In this document: piece after piece, positions 53,310-64,000 of the stretch
How the letters are laid out: every line of letters begins with the position of its first letter
How positions within the stretch are numbered: position 1 is the first letter of the stretch
Source: Elysia crispata
Lineage: Eukaryota > Mollusca > Gastropoda > Plakobranchidae
NCBI GenBank assembly: GCA_033675545.1
Contig: JAWDGP010001963.1
Coordinates: 1-64,000 of the forward strand
Direction: 5' to 3'
DNA: 64,000 bases
Translations under genes and position numbers: made by a program
Notes under the pieces: model-generated
Seen by the model: the letters and a program-made list of their open reading frames with translations, nothing else
What the model was told of the DNA's origin: nothing
Databases searched by the model: none

Positions 53310-53480
53310 CCCCCCCCTCTCCTATTTATAAGGCCCTCTACCATATATATTTCTATCTATCTATCTATCTGTCTGTCTGTCTCTCTCTCTCTCTTACTCT
53401 CTCTTACTCTCTCTCTCTCTCTCTGTCTGTCTGTCTGTCTCTCTCTCTTACTCTCTCTCTCTCTTTCACTCTCGCTCTCT
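53235..53480. repeat. (CT)n with (CTAT)n and (GTCT)n blocks
   Basis: A pure CT run 53235-53306, a C7 run, then CTAT, GTCT and CTTA-interrupted CT units. Together with the TTC array, 53.0-53.5 kb is an almost continuous pyrimidine strand. Confidence 0.93.
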
Positions 53481-54914
53481 CCTCTAAAAGTCGCCCTTGA
53501 TCATCTGGATTGTTGCTTGTTTTTCCTGAAGATTTGCATCCGTTAAGGGAACAGCTTACCTTGCTTGGGATATAAAATTTAAAAGATATTGAAGGGGAAA
53601 ATAAATAAAAAATTTTGACACGAGTGTACATTTTTATGGGGAACCGAGGAAAATACGACCTTTGGCATGCTTTAATTAAATAAAACAATTCGTGCTTTCT
53701 TGCTATTAAAGAAGCGTTTGAGTATTCTTAAAAATTAATTGGCATATCTTGCTAGAAAAATCTACATGATGTTGTTGCAATGACAAGTAGCTAACAATCG
53801 CAAATCCTTTTTTTTTCTTTTATATTTTTTCGCAGTTACATGTTCTCGCTCTCTAAGCATTTTTGAATACAAAATTTATTGTGGCATCTTAAAGTCAACT
53901 ATAAAGTTTCTTCTATCGAGGTATGTGTTCGATTTATGGAATTCTCTGGCCCTGACAAGAGTTTGTTCGCTAGAAAGTTTAACAGATAAAGCTTTAGAAG
54001 CAATACTGGGTGATATCGAAAGATACGAGAACGATGTGTAATACAATCTTTGATGTTATTCTTATTTGGTAAAACATATTTAAGCTGAGTGGTCCATCTC
54101 TCAAGAAATAAATTTACTGATTAAAACAGGATATTGTGTGTAGGGGCTTTGAGAACTAAGTTATTGATCATAAATAGTTTAATATCATGCATACGATCAG
54201 TATATTTACAAACTAATATGGTTTTATTTAAAGTTATGCTACATATAAAAAGTTAGTTACTATTAATATTCTAAAAGACAGGTCAAAATGATATTTTAAA
54301 AAAAAGATTCACTAAATAACTCAGCAATTTTAAAGGTTAAAATGCTTTTGCTAGCTAAGAAAAAGTAACTCATCAGTAAGGACAAATTTTAGGTGGAGCA
54401 ATCTAGGATGATTAAATCAAACACACACATTATATCAAATCCAAAACAAGAAAATCTTTTTTTTTAAATGTGACCTTCAGCTGACTACAGAATGATTTAG
54501 AGTGAAAAGGCTATTTAAAAAAAACTCTAGTTTTAAGTGGATTTATTTAATTATTACTTCGTCTAAATCATATTTAATTAAACTCCACTCTCCCATGGAA
54601 ATCGGAATTAGCATCCTATAATTTCAACATTTGAAAAAATCACTTGTTCAAAAGTTCAACCTGAGCTTCAAATTTACGAACCAGCTACCCATTGTACATA
54701 AAATTATTGTTACTTCTTTCCCAAACTCCTCCATAGAATAAGTTTGCTCGTCTGAAAGAAATGCTACAGAATTTCTAATGGTATGACAAGAGAAACAAAT
54801 AAAATATCAAATAGCAACACAACCAGAGGTAAAGGACAGATGTTTTTATCCCAACTCCTCGTTGAACGGAATCACTAAAATCTCTTGGGTCAGTACAAAC
54901 AACTGACCGGCACC

Positions 54915-55097
54915 ATGGCGGAGACTACTCCAGAGAAAGATCCTCAACCTGATATTATTCCTAAAGCAGGCCCTGCCTTTATTAAAGGAACGACTAATAA
55001 TATCAAGAATGTATTTTGGCAGCACACTTTATTCGCATTTATGGTATTCTGCACAACAAACATTGAAAAAAATGAAAAAAAAAATAATAGAACTTAA
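54915..55097 (+). CDS. Short open frame with strong Kozak start, status uncertain
   Basis: ATG at 54915 lies in a near-ideal context (GGCACCATGGCG) and opens a non-repetitive frame of about 60 codons starting MAETTPEKDPQPDIIPKAGP and later containing NVFWQHTLFAFMVF, which could be a single membrane segment. It ends in an A-rich, lower-complexity tail. It could be a small membrane protein, a first exon (possible donor AAT|GTATTT within it) or a decayed copy. No family is recognised. Confidence 0.3.
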   Translation: MAETTPEKDPQPDIIPKAGPAFIKGTTNNIKNVFWQHTLFAFMVFCTTNIEKNEKKNNRT

Positions 55098-55734
55098 ATG
55101 TTTCAACTTTCTTTGTAAAGAAACATAAACATCGGGTATAGATATATTACCAATAATATCTTCATGCTAAACAATTTTACTTACATATCTCAGTTTAAAG
55201 GTAAAGAAGCGTTCCTTAAATGTCAGGAACTTAGAACATCGGCACATAAATATAGACCATGAAACATTATATTTTAGTAAATCAGCAAACCAAATGATGC
55301 AAATGCAAGATAAACTTTAATACTTAGGGAAAGTCAGAAAAAAATGCAGTTACATCTCCTTAAAATATTCAACCCTAGCAAGGGTGCAAGAAAGATGTAT
55401 TAAAACTTGGCAAAAAAGAATGAGCACCCCTTTAAACAAACACTTTATGTGTGCAAATTGAATGCTGATATTAAAAGACACAAAACTCAAGTTCTTCCAA
55501 CACTGAGTTTTGCACAACATCTGAACTACATACACATCAAGTGCAATATATGATTTAAATCAAAATTAATTATCCGAAGGATATTCAAAATGAGCAGAAA
55601 ATCTTTTTCCGGATTTGAATATATGTTAAGATAATTTAGGCTGATCTAGAACACCTAATAAATGAAAAATGTCATCATGTTCAATTTTATTACTATTTCT
55701 AAATTTGAAATAAACAGTTTTGCTATTACCATCG

Positions 55735-56389
<655 letters not shown>

Positions 56390-58552
56390 ACATTATAACA
56401 GGTTTTCTAATCAATAGAGACTAAATTGTTTTATTGTGTGCGGTAAAAATGAACATCTCGAAATATAATTATTTCTTAACCGTAAACAAATACCTTAGGA
56501 ATTTTCATGAGGCATGGTCGAAAACGACTTAATGACTACGATAATAACACCGTTTATATGGCAAATATCATGTCTATAATAAACATAATAAAAATGTTTT
56601 CCGCGATGAAGATAAGGATGGTGGAGATGGGGATTATGGTGTTGCTGCTGATGATGTTGACAGTACCTCTGGAAGTAGAGGTTGACCATAATAGAGATGT
56701 TCGGGAAAGAGACGCTAATGGCAACTATGTCAAGCAAAGCTGGATGATATTAACACACCTGTGGCGTGAACACGTGGCGGTGATGATGGGTGATTGAGGA
56801 CAATATCAGAGACAAATGATTTTAATTAAAATCATAAGTGGAAATTATAAAGATGGCTTTACATTTAGCCCCACTTACAAAATATAATAACTGTTATGTT
56901 CCTGCTTAAAGCATATTTTTTTACAACCTTTGGTTGATAGTGGTTGAGGATGGCAGACGTGTAGGTTGGTGTGATCGCTTGGTGACACAAAGTGAGCTAC
57001 ACGTTAACAGGCATGAAAAGCTTATCTGTGAATACTCCACTAATAAAAAACAATGTCCGTCTTAAACACTTTCAATATCTTTTCTCTCTTTCTCTCTCTA
57101 GGAAATGTGTGTGTGTGTGTGTGGGGGGGGAAGAGATAACTGCGCTTGATTATTTTCTCCAAGACTTTAGTTTCCAAATCTCATTGGACGCCTTATATCA
57201 AACAATCCCACTAACAAAAGTCCAGAAAGAATTCCAAGCTTCTAATCTGCATTAGTGACACAAGCACGATATTGAATTCTATTAAAACTTAGCAATCTCA
57301 GTCCTCCCTCTCCTTTATGTCTTGAAATTGTGCGTCAACAAAACTTTCACCCAATGCAATATTGAATCAAATTAAATGCAAATTATAGGGCATTTCATCA
57401 TTAACCTAACCTCCAAAACAGTCGGAAAAGTAAAAACTTAAACTTTAAAAGAAACCGCACATCAGAGTTCTGAAAAAGCCTCAGTTAGTTCAGTGCGTGT
57501 ATTATTACTATGAGGAGAAAAATCCAAAATCTAATTTATTTTAAAAAAATTAAATTGAATTGGTTATTAGAAAGACATAATTCATTCAAAAATAAAAGTA
57601 AGAAGCAGGGAGTAAATCTTGAAGATGTGAATTACTGAAATAGTGAAAAACATGTAAAAGATAAAAAAATGAATGTACAGTTCCACATTATACCCATCAA
57701 GAAGTCAAACATCAAAGTCAAGACACTCGGAAATATTCTGAGACTTAATCTTTTAAAAGAGTAAATTCAATAAATTCAAATAAAAGCTTTCCAGCAACCC
57801 CTGGAGCAACCAGCCGTGCGCCATGGTTGATGTTAAAATAAACCTCTGGAAAGGTTATGATGACACCACGGCTCATGAGCTGTTATTCTTTTCGCAACGA
57901 TCTGTGTTGACTCTAGTACCTTTTTCCAAAAACAACAGTGTTCTTAGGTGACAAACTCAAGATACCTACAACTTAAGTGTTAGACTAGACACATGGGCCA
58001 ATTTCAGAACAGAAAACTGCTAATAAACATGTAAAATAAAACTTGAGTATTGTAGGATTATTATTAAAAATATTTTGCGCTTATAAGATCTAGACTCCGC
58101 ATCGTTTCTAAGTTGAATGACTACATAAGCCGAGGAAGCTAGCTCCCCGTGATGTGAAGTTATAATATAATCTCTGTACCCACAGTGTCGAGAGATTTTC
58201 ACAGCCAATGCCATTGGCTCAACTCCCGCATTCCATTTCCATTTTTAATGCAAATTTTTCGTTATTGCTAGAATTAAACATAAATCATTTCAACCATGGT
58301 CTTACTTATCATAATTATCTTTCGTGAGCATGAGACAAAACCACGCGTTTGATCATAGCTGATATGCCAGGCACGACCTAGATGAAACCTAAAAATTAAT
58401 ATTGTACTTCAGTGTCAAGTGGCTATGCAGGATTCATCAATACAAAATTAATGGAAAGTTATCTTTGCACTCATCTGATGTGTGATTGTGATAGAGTGCG
58501 GTTCTCAAATTAGTTTCTCACTAGCGGCTGACATTTTGTTCACGAGATTAAA

Positions 58553-58621
58553 ATGGCGAACTACAAACCTTTTTCATTTTTTCGTTCTGTTGGGAAAGAT
58601 GCGAACAAAACGGAATTGGAG
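58553..58621 (+). CDS. Candidate first exon of the amino-acid transporter (long intron model)
   Basis: ATG in a reasonable context (AAAATGG) opens 23 codons starting MANYKPFSFFRS and ending TELE at the donor GAG|GTGAGA. The exon ends in phase 0 and joins in frame to the exon at 62614. The charged, hydrophilic sequence suits a cytosolic transporter N terminus. No transcript evidence is available. Confidence 0.5.
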
Positions 58622-58809
58622 GTGAGAACGAATGCCCTTTTCTACCACTTAAAATAGATAGTTATCGTTCAAGAACGTATGCAAAAATTTCGGAGCAAAT
58701 CTGAGTGCTGCAGAAAAAGGAATTATGCTGCAAAACTGTTTTTCAAACTTTATCTACATACCTCATACAGTTCGAGTTAAATCTCCCAAGATAAAAAAAC
58801 AGGCACTTT

Positions 58810-58891
<82 letters not shown>

Positions 58892-61800
58892 CCACTTCAA
58901 TGAAACTGTAGTCATCCCATCTTTTGTTAATGTTAGCTTATTTTTTAGTTTCTCAGTGAAAAACTTCATTAACTCAAATTTATTTGAAACTTTCAGCCGT
59001 GTTGTTCCCCGCAGCCATTCCTTGACGTGCTTGAAGGAATTTTAAGATAGATGAAATATCATAATACATACTGCTGGGAACAAGAAAATTAATTCTTGAG
59101 TTACGTTGAATCGTTTACAAATATACTTACTATGTTCACTTTTCATCGCAGATCAGTGAGCAGGATCACTGCAGTGATCTTGTATGTGAGTGTGATCAGT
59201 TGATCGATGTTGTTTGGTTTTAATATTCCGATTCCACGATGACGTAAAGATGAATGTAAATAAATGAAAAATGATGCTGTATATGATTACCGTGCCTTGG
59301 TAAAATATTTTTATCTAAATCTTTTATTGCGAGCGCAGACTTTAGTCTTATCTTTGCCCTGCACAATTCTAGCACTATCGGGGTTTTAACTGCATGAGTT
59401 GAATCAGGTACAATAATTTAAAAAGACAATTAAGAAAACTTTGATCGTATTATTTTCTTTTTCCCAGCCTTGTAGTTTTAAACCGTTTTTACATGACTCA
59501 CCATTTCAACAAAAATTCACACTAATGATCTAAGTTGTAGGCGCCAAGCGAGGTAGCTTCATTACTGGATCCTCGCTGCTTGCATAATGTTATTAAATTA
59601 ACCAAAACTGCATGAAATAATGTTTAACATAATAATGAAATGTTTAAAGTCACGTTTCAGTTTTGTCTTTCATTGTATTTATTCATATAATTTCCTATAT
59701 TCTTTAACGTGTTTCTTTCTTGGTCTAAAGCAAAGACCATGGGCAAGTCGGAAAAGGTAAGAAAAAGTCTATTTATTTGTGATTAAGAAATTTTCACTTA
59801 GATTAACCTTTCTCGACAGGCAGAATAAGTGTGAAGCCACTGGTCCCCGCCAAGGTTCTAAACACAAGGACTGCAATAAGCCTCTTCGTTAGCTTAGATG
59901 TCCTAATTTCAATTTTATTTTCCTAATTTTTTATCCCTAATTATCTTTAGAGGATGGTTCATAATTGATGAATATCTTGATTTTAAGAATAATAAGGATT
60001 TTTTGGAGAAATCCATATTCTATAAAGGATATTTTCTAGAATCTTATCTGAATCGGCTCGTGGAAACTATCAGTAATAATCTAGAAACTTAGAACTGACT
60101 AACGTCGATCTTCACAGAGTCGCCTGATCCTATATTTTTAGTGCTTATTCGAATTTTTCCTTTTGATCATACACTGACCCATCTTTCTATGATTTTGGTC
60201 TCACCTAAATCCACTTTTGTTCTCATTATTCAAGAGTTTTATCTTAGATGTTAGAAATACTCAAGGTATGCCCTCACCTGTTTCAGTTAGTTTAGAAACA
60301 GCGGTTAAAACAGGAAGTGACATCATGACCTTTCCTCTCTATTTTGTTTGCTTTAAGCTACTATTGTGGCATATCTATGTCTTTTAAATGAGAGAACTAT
60401 TTAGTCACTTTTTCAGTGATTGATTATGTACAATTATTTTGGAAGCGGTCACAAAGATTTCGACTATTCGTGGACACTTATCATGTAACTCGATTGAGAA
60501 AAAAAAAATTACGAATCAAGTGCGCTATATTCTGGGTAAGAAATCCATCCAAAATGCGAGGGCATATTGATAAGTTTTGCCTCCAAGTCCATAACTTTGG
60601 AAATAATGAAGACAAACAAATGACACTTACACCCGTGCGAGTTTCCAAACTTGTGTGAGGGCGAGCGTTGTCGTGATGGATGATGGTGCTTCTCACGATC
60701 TTTTGGGACAGTGAGGGTGTGGTTCACACAGAATTTTTGGAACAAGGCAACACCGTGAATTCTACGAAATATGTGAACACACTGGAGAAACTGAAAGCGA
60801 GGTTGCGACGGGTAAGGAGTGAGAAAGTTTCCATCATCCATCACGACAACGCTCGCCCTCACACAAGTTTGGAAACTCGCACGGCTTTAGATCGTTTAAG
60901 CCTCCGGACATTACCGCACCCGCCTTATAGCCCAGATCTTGCTCCGAGCGATTTCTTCCTTTTTCCAAAACTCAAGGATTACCTCAAGGGCAACCGTTAC
61001 GAGACAGACGAAGATGTGAAGAATGCTGTTCTTTCTTGGTGCAGAGACAAGACTGCTGACTTCTTCGCTGACGGCATCCAACAGGTCGTCCGTCGGTGGC
61101 GGCTCTGTATCGAACGGGACGGTGATTATGTAGAAAAATGATATGTTATCTGGTGCTAACTAAAATGACCTTTCATTTGGTGTAAGTATCATTTGTTTGT
61201 CTTCATTATTTCCAAAGTTATGGACTTGGAGGCAAAACTTATCAATATGCCCTCGTATATTTCAACCTGAATGACGCAAAAAATAAGTAAATAAATGAAT
61301 GAATAAATTGATCATAAAAAGAAGCATAAACATGGCTTAATATTAAAGTTATTCGCTTGCAAACGTAAGTTTTATTAGCCAAGAGATTAGTGACGTCAAT
61401 GTCTGTTTAATTTGAAACCCCTCAAAAGAGTTAAGCTTATTGCAGATTTTTTAAAGGATTTTTATGTATGTAAGTAAATAATTCAATCTCCGTTTAAAAA
61501 TGTTCTCGTTTTTAGGGCACTTTTAGGGTCGATTTATTATTTTGTGCCTTTGCAAAGTTAAAGTATGGGGTGGGGCATACCAAAACATGAAATAACTTCT
61601 ACTCTTTTTTATATAGGACAACTGTGACGTACAGAATATATTTATTTTCTTTTTATTAATTTAGAAAGGCAGATTTATTCTATCCGTGAATGAAGATTCA
61701 CGATGTTTACACAACTAATTAAAAAAATCCACCATGCAATAGTATAAAAAAGATCAGACTTTGTTGTTAAATTAAAAGACCTAACCCTTTTTGTGATATT

Positions 61801-62760
61801 ATAACAAACTATAAATATGATCTATGTACCCTTGTATCTTATGTTTTGAGACTTGTTGAATCAAACAACATAGGTTGCAGAGGTTCTTCAGGTCCAATTC
61901 GTGTCAATGATCATAAAATACATGTCAGCATTGCCTCTAAGAAGCTTATTGCGAAAGATTTTGAAAAATTAAACTTGTATTTAAGAAGTGCACCACTCCA
62001 TTAGTAACCTCGTTAAATATGATTGTAACTCTTCATATCAATTATTTCAAATGCATTATAACGAAGTATATTCAAACTGTTGCTCTATTGTTTGTTTATT
62101 TATCTTATTAAGCTAGTCAGTAGTTTTGTTCGAAATTCAATTCATTATCCTCTATAATCTAAACCTTTTTCAAAACATTCCGTGATCTTTTGACTTTTTA
62201 GTTTAAAAATAAATATTTTTTTTTAATTATGCTATTAATTTTTCATTAAAAAAATCAAATTACTGAAAAATTGTCAGCTTGTTTGGAAGATCTAGCTCTA
62301 GATATTTGTAAAAAGAATTTGATGGTTTGGTAGGACGAACTATTTTTATACTGGTTTTGCACCTTTTGCATCTGAAGAGTTCTGTGATAAGTTTTATTCT
62401 AAGAATAGATTGACAGATCAGGTCGGCCTGAAAGCGATCTTTTTCTTTGTTTTCAGATTAAAGTGAATCAGAGTAGCCGCTATACTCCTTCGTGCGAACA
62501 TTCAGACGAGACGTGCGCACATCATCCATCAAAGAATAACACTTGCATGTTATCTTTGAGCATCAAAGTAGTTTACAAGATATTAACATGAACAATGTCT
62601 CTTATTTGAGCAGATGTGTTTAAAGAAAGATGAGAGGAAACAGGGCGAGACGTCTGCAGGTCTCACGATGATCACAGCAACATTTTTTCTGGTTGGAGAT
62701 GTAGCTGGCTGTGGACTGCTCACCCTTCCTTGGGCTCTCAGTCGGACAGGTTGGTCGGTT
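58553..62760 (+). CDS. Amino-acid transporter, AAAP (Aa_trans) family, 5' part, continues past window
   Basis: AAAP transporters are 9-11-pass membrane proteins that move amino acids with protons or sodium across plasma or organelle membranes. The diagnostic exon is 62614-62760; candidate first exons are 58553-58621 and 59739-59756. All are in phase 0, so either first exon joins in frame. The gene must continue beyond 64000: only the cytosolic N terminus and first membrane helix are visible, and no further exon was found between 62761 and the end. The intron contains a mariner remnant and an AG tract. The exact AAAP subfamily (SLC32/36/38-like) cannot be fixed from one helix. Confidence 0.65.
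58811..58887. repeat. (AG)n microsatellite
   Basis: About 38 AG units, about 190 bp downstream of the candidate first transporter exon. Confidence 0.95.
59739..59756 (+). CDS. Alternative first exon candidate of the transporter (MGKSEK)
   Basis: ATG in an ideal Kozak context (GACCATGG) opens six codons before donor AAG|GTAAGA, in phase 0, so it also joins in frame to 62614. A pyrimidine-rich tract ending TCTAAAG precedes it at 59730. If it were spliced as an internal 26-nt exon after 58621 it would shift the frame, so an alternative start is the better reading. Confidence 0.4.
60557..61255 (+). mobile_element. Deleted, rearranged mariner copy (699 bp)
   Basis: The ends are 77-bp inverted repeats with a single mismatch (60557-60633 and 61179-61255), beginning CGAGGGCATATTG. 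TA follows the right end (61256-61257); the left flank has TG, a probable mutated TA. The 5' half of the transposase is missing. In its place is a 53-bp segment (60634-60686) that is the exact reverse complement of 60831-60883 in the remaining transposase. The terminal repeats differ from those of the copy at 24891, so this is another mariner lineage. Confidence 0.9.
60687..61141 (+). pseudogene. Mariner transposase C-terminal half (DD34D)
   Basis: Intact frame for the C-terminal catalytic half. It begins with the conserved FWDSEGVVHTEFLEQG block and includes HDNARPH (second catalytic aspartate) and SPDLAPSDFFLF (third), with 34 residues between them, then runs to a TGA after DGDYVEK. The DNA-binding half and the first catalytic aspartate (TGDE motif) are deleted, so it cannot encode a working transposase. 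It is similar to the 25006-26070 copy but clearly diverged. Confidence 0.92.
62457..62567 (+). other. Possible 5' UTR exon upstream of the transporter exon
   Basis: A strong acceptor-like tract (TTTCTTTGTTTTCAG ending at 62456) is followed by 37 open codons and a GTAGTT donor-like site at 62568. Splicing to 62614 would leave a 46-bp intron, which is unusually short. It may instead be the start of an exon that continues through to 62760, with translation starting at the ATG at 62614. Uncertain. Confidence 0.25.
62614..62760 (+). CDS. AAAP transporter exon with first transmembrane helix
   Basis: The acceptor TTTGAGCAG is followed by 49 codons and the donor GTT|GTATGA. After a charged start (MCLKKDERKQGETSAG) comes the family's TM1 block TATFFLVGDVAGCGLLTLP followed by WALSRTGW, matching the Gly-rich, Leu-Pro-containing first helix of invertebrate AAAP amino-acid transporters. 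No stop falls inside the exon, and the frame would stop one codon past the donor, which supports splicing there. The first codon is itself an ATG, so a start here is also possible. Confidence 0.8.
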
Positions 62761-62808
62761 GTATGAGGGACTGACACAAGAGAGAATAAACGAGATAGAG
62801 AGAGAGAT

Positions 62809-62810
62809 AA

Positions 62811-62884
<74 letters not shown>
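62809..62884. repeat. (GATA)n-(AG)n compound microsatellite
   Basis: About eight GATA units then about 22 AG units, 50 bp after the transporter exon donor. Confidence 0.95.
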
Positions 62885-62888
<4 letters not shown>

Positions 62889-64000
62889 ACAATATCAAAG
62901 TAAATCTCAATTATCAAAATAGGCCAACACGGGCTAGGGATGGGGAAAGGGAAATAACCTGATAACAGGTAACGACAGACCGAGAAAGAAAAAAAAACAA
63001 AAACAATATGAGCAGATTGTTGAAAACATGTTCAATAAAGTAGCATGACATGAAATTGCTGAGGTAAAGCAAGCTGTATTATCAAATCCAAAATCATGAT
63101 TGCTAAAGGGCGGAACCTATTCATCCAACGTATGCGCACGTCCGCCGACTGTGCAATTGATTGTGATAAGAAGATACACAAGTAAAGCAATAGATCCCTA
63201 GGCTTGCCATTTCATGAAAACATTTTTTCATTGCAACTGGACAAATCTAATAAGAGTAATCGTAAAATTAATGGAAACTAAGGGGGCTAGATTCAATGTT
63301 CTTAAAGCGTTCATAACACATGATCATTATAAAAAGAGTTCAAAGCAATTTGGACTGTATCAGGATGTTTAATGTAAAGTTAGTCTAGCAGTATCTTTAT
63401 ACCAGGTTTATCAATTATTGAGGGCAACATTTTTGTAGCACATTAAATCAGCGGGTTTTTCTTTCAAACAGAACTTGTTCCATCTCTGGTTTTATATAAA
63501 TTTTTTCACCGGATAATTATGTAAAAATCAAGAGAATGTGTAATGAAAATTCCTTCGAAAAACCACTGCTGCATATATTTACAATTGTAAATTAGTTTCA
63601 GATCAAGTACGATTTAAATTAATCAAACCAAGATCTCAGTTTCCCTCACACACATACAGATATTTTTTTTCATACTCCCTTAGCAGTGAGGCGGCTTTGT
63701 CCTGTTTACACCGATCTTAATATATAATAGGCAGAGAAATAATCTTTGATAAAGGAAGCACTGTGAAAGATTTAAGTTCTTTGTGTTGGTTCCATGTATA
63801 ACCAGCCGCACTGTTTCACACTATGTGGATCATAATCAATTTTAGCTAAAGCAGAGACTGGCGGTGTCAAAAATCTTACCTCGTCGTCCCATAATCATTA
63901 TGTTTCAATGTTCCTTTTTCTTTTTAGTCTGCACTATTAATTCAAGATAGGAACTAATGTGTTAAGTATGTAACCTTCAACTGTTTCAACCCTAAACCAA
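62885..64000. other. Intron of the transporter gene, no further exon seen
   Basis: AT-rich sequence to the window edge. I found no segment resembling the next AAAP membrane helices, so the following exons are expected beyond 64000. Confidence 0.4.

Noticed and set aside
52754..53546. Phe- and Leu-rich frames on the plus strand
   Set aside because: Translations of TTC and CT microsatellites.
57822..57950. Short frame starting MVDVKINLW with good Kozak context
   Set aside because: Only about 42 codons, no donor of clear quality and no similarity recognised.
60509..60862. Minus-strand frame over the second mariner
   Set aside because: An antisense frame created by the inverted internal fragment and terminal repeat; it does not encode a mariner product.

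Overview
The window looks like nuclear DNA from an AT-rich invertebrate, most likely a mollusc and plausibly a gastropod. This rests on the mixture of features, not on a database match: long introns with GT-AG borders, a mariner-type transposase, very abundant (AG)n/(CT)n tracts, large (AGT)n/(TTA)n/(CTA)n arrays and TCTAGATC-rich intronic DNA. There are no bacterial-style operons. Most long open frames here are microsatellite translations (poly-Leu, poly-Ser, Arg-Glu) and are not genes.

Layout. 1-3972: upstream DNA with two AG tracts. 3994-12050 (+): a complete nine-exon gene for V-type proton ATPase subunit E (230 aa), probably with a long 3' UTR to about 14.2 kb. Its first intron carries a 1.4 kb DNA transposon with 11-bp terminal inverted repeats and a 6-bp target duplication. 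14.2-17.3 kb: convergent intergenic space. 17296-43174 (-): a large gene encoding an unrecognised Ser/Arg-rich, low-complexity protein. A GC-rich terminal exon (17296-19807) and a first exon (42819-43174) join in frame, and a small exon at 31356-31430 fits between them in phase and contains its own in-frame ATG. The ~23 kb between the outer exons holds a 25-copy 61-bp minisatellite, a nearly intact mariner with one stop codon, a 60-bp tandem array, many microsatellites and an orphan exon-like block at 34059-34186. 43.2-58.5 kb: mostly intergenic or intronic, dominated by microsatellites, including a 515-bp (CTA)n array and a 655-bp (TTA)n-(AGT)n composite. 58.5-64 kb (+): the 5' end of an amino-acid transporter gene of the AAAP (Aa_trans) family. 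Its diagnostic first transmembrane exon is at 62614-62760, and two candidate first exons in the same phase lie at 58553-58621 and 59739-59756. A rearranged mariner remnant (60557-61255) sits in that intron. The gene runs off the right edge.

The three genes appear functionally unrelated: a proton pump subunit, a protein of unknown function and an amino-acid transporter. Transposons and tandem repeats account for most of the remaining recognisable structure. No CRISPR array, rRNA or convincing tRNA was seen.
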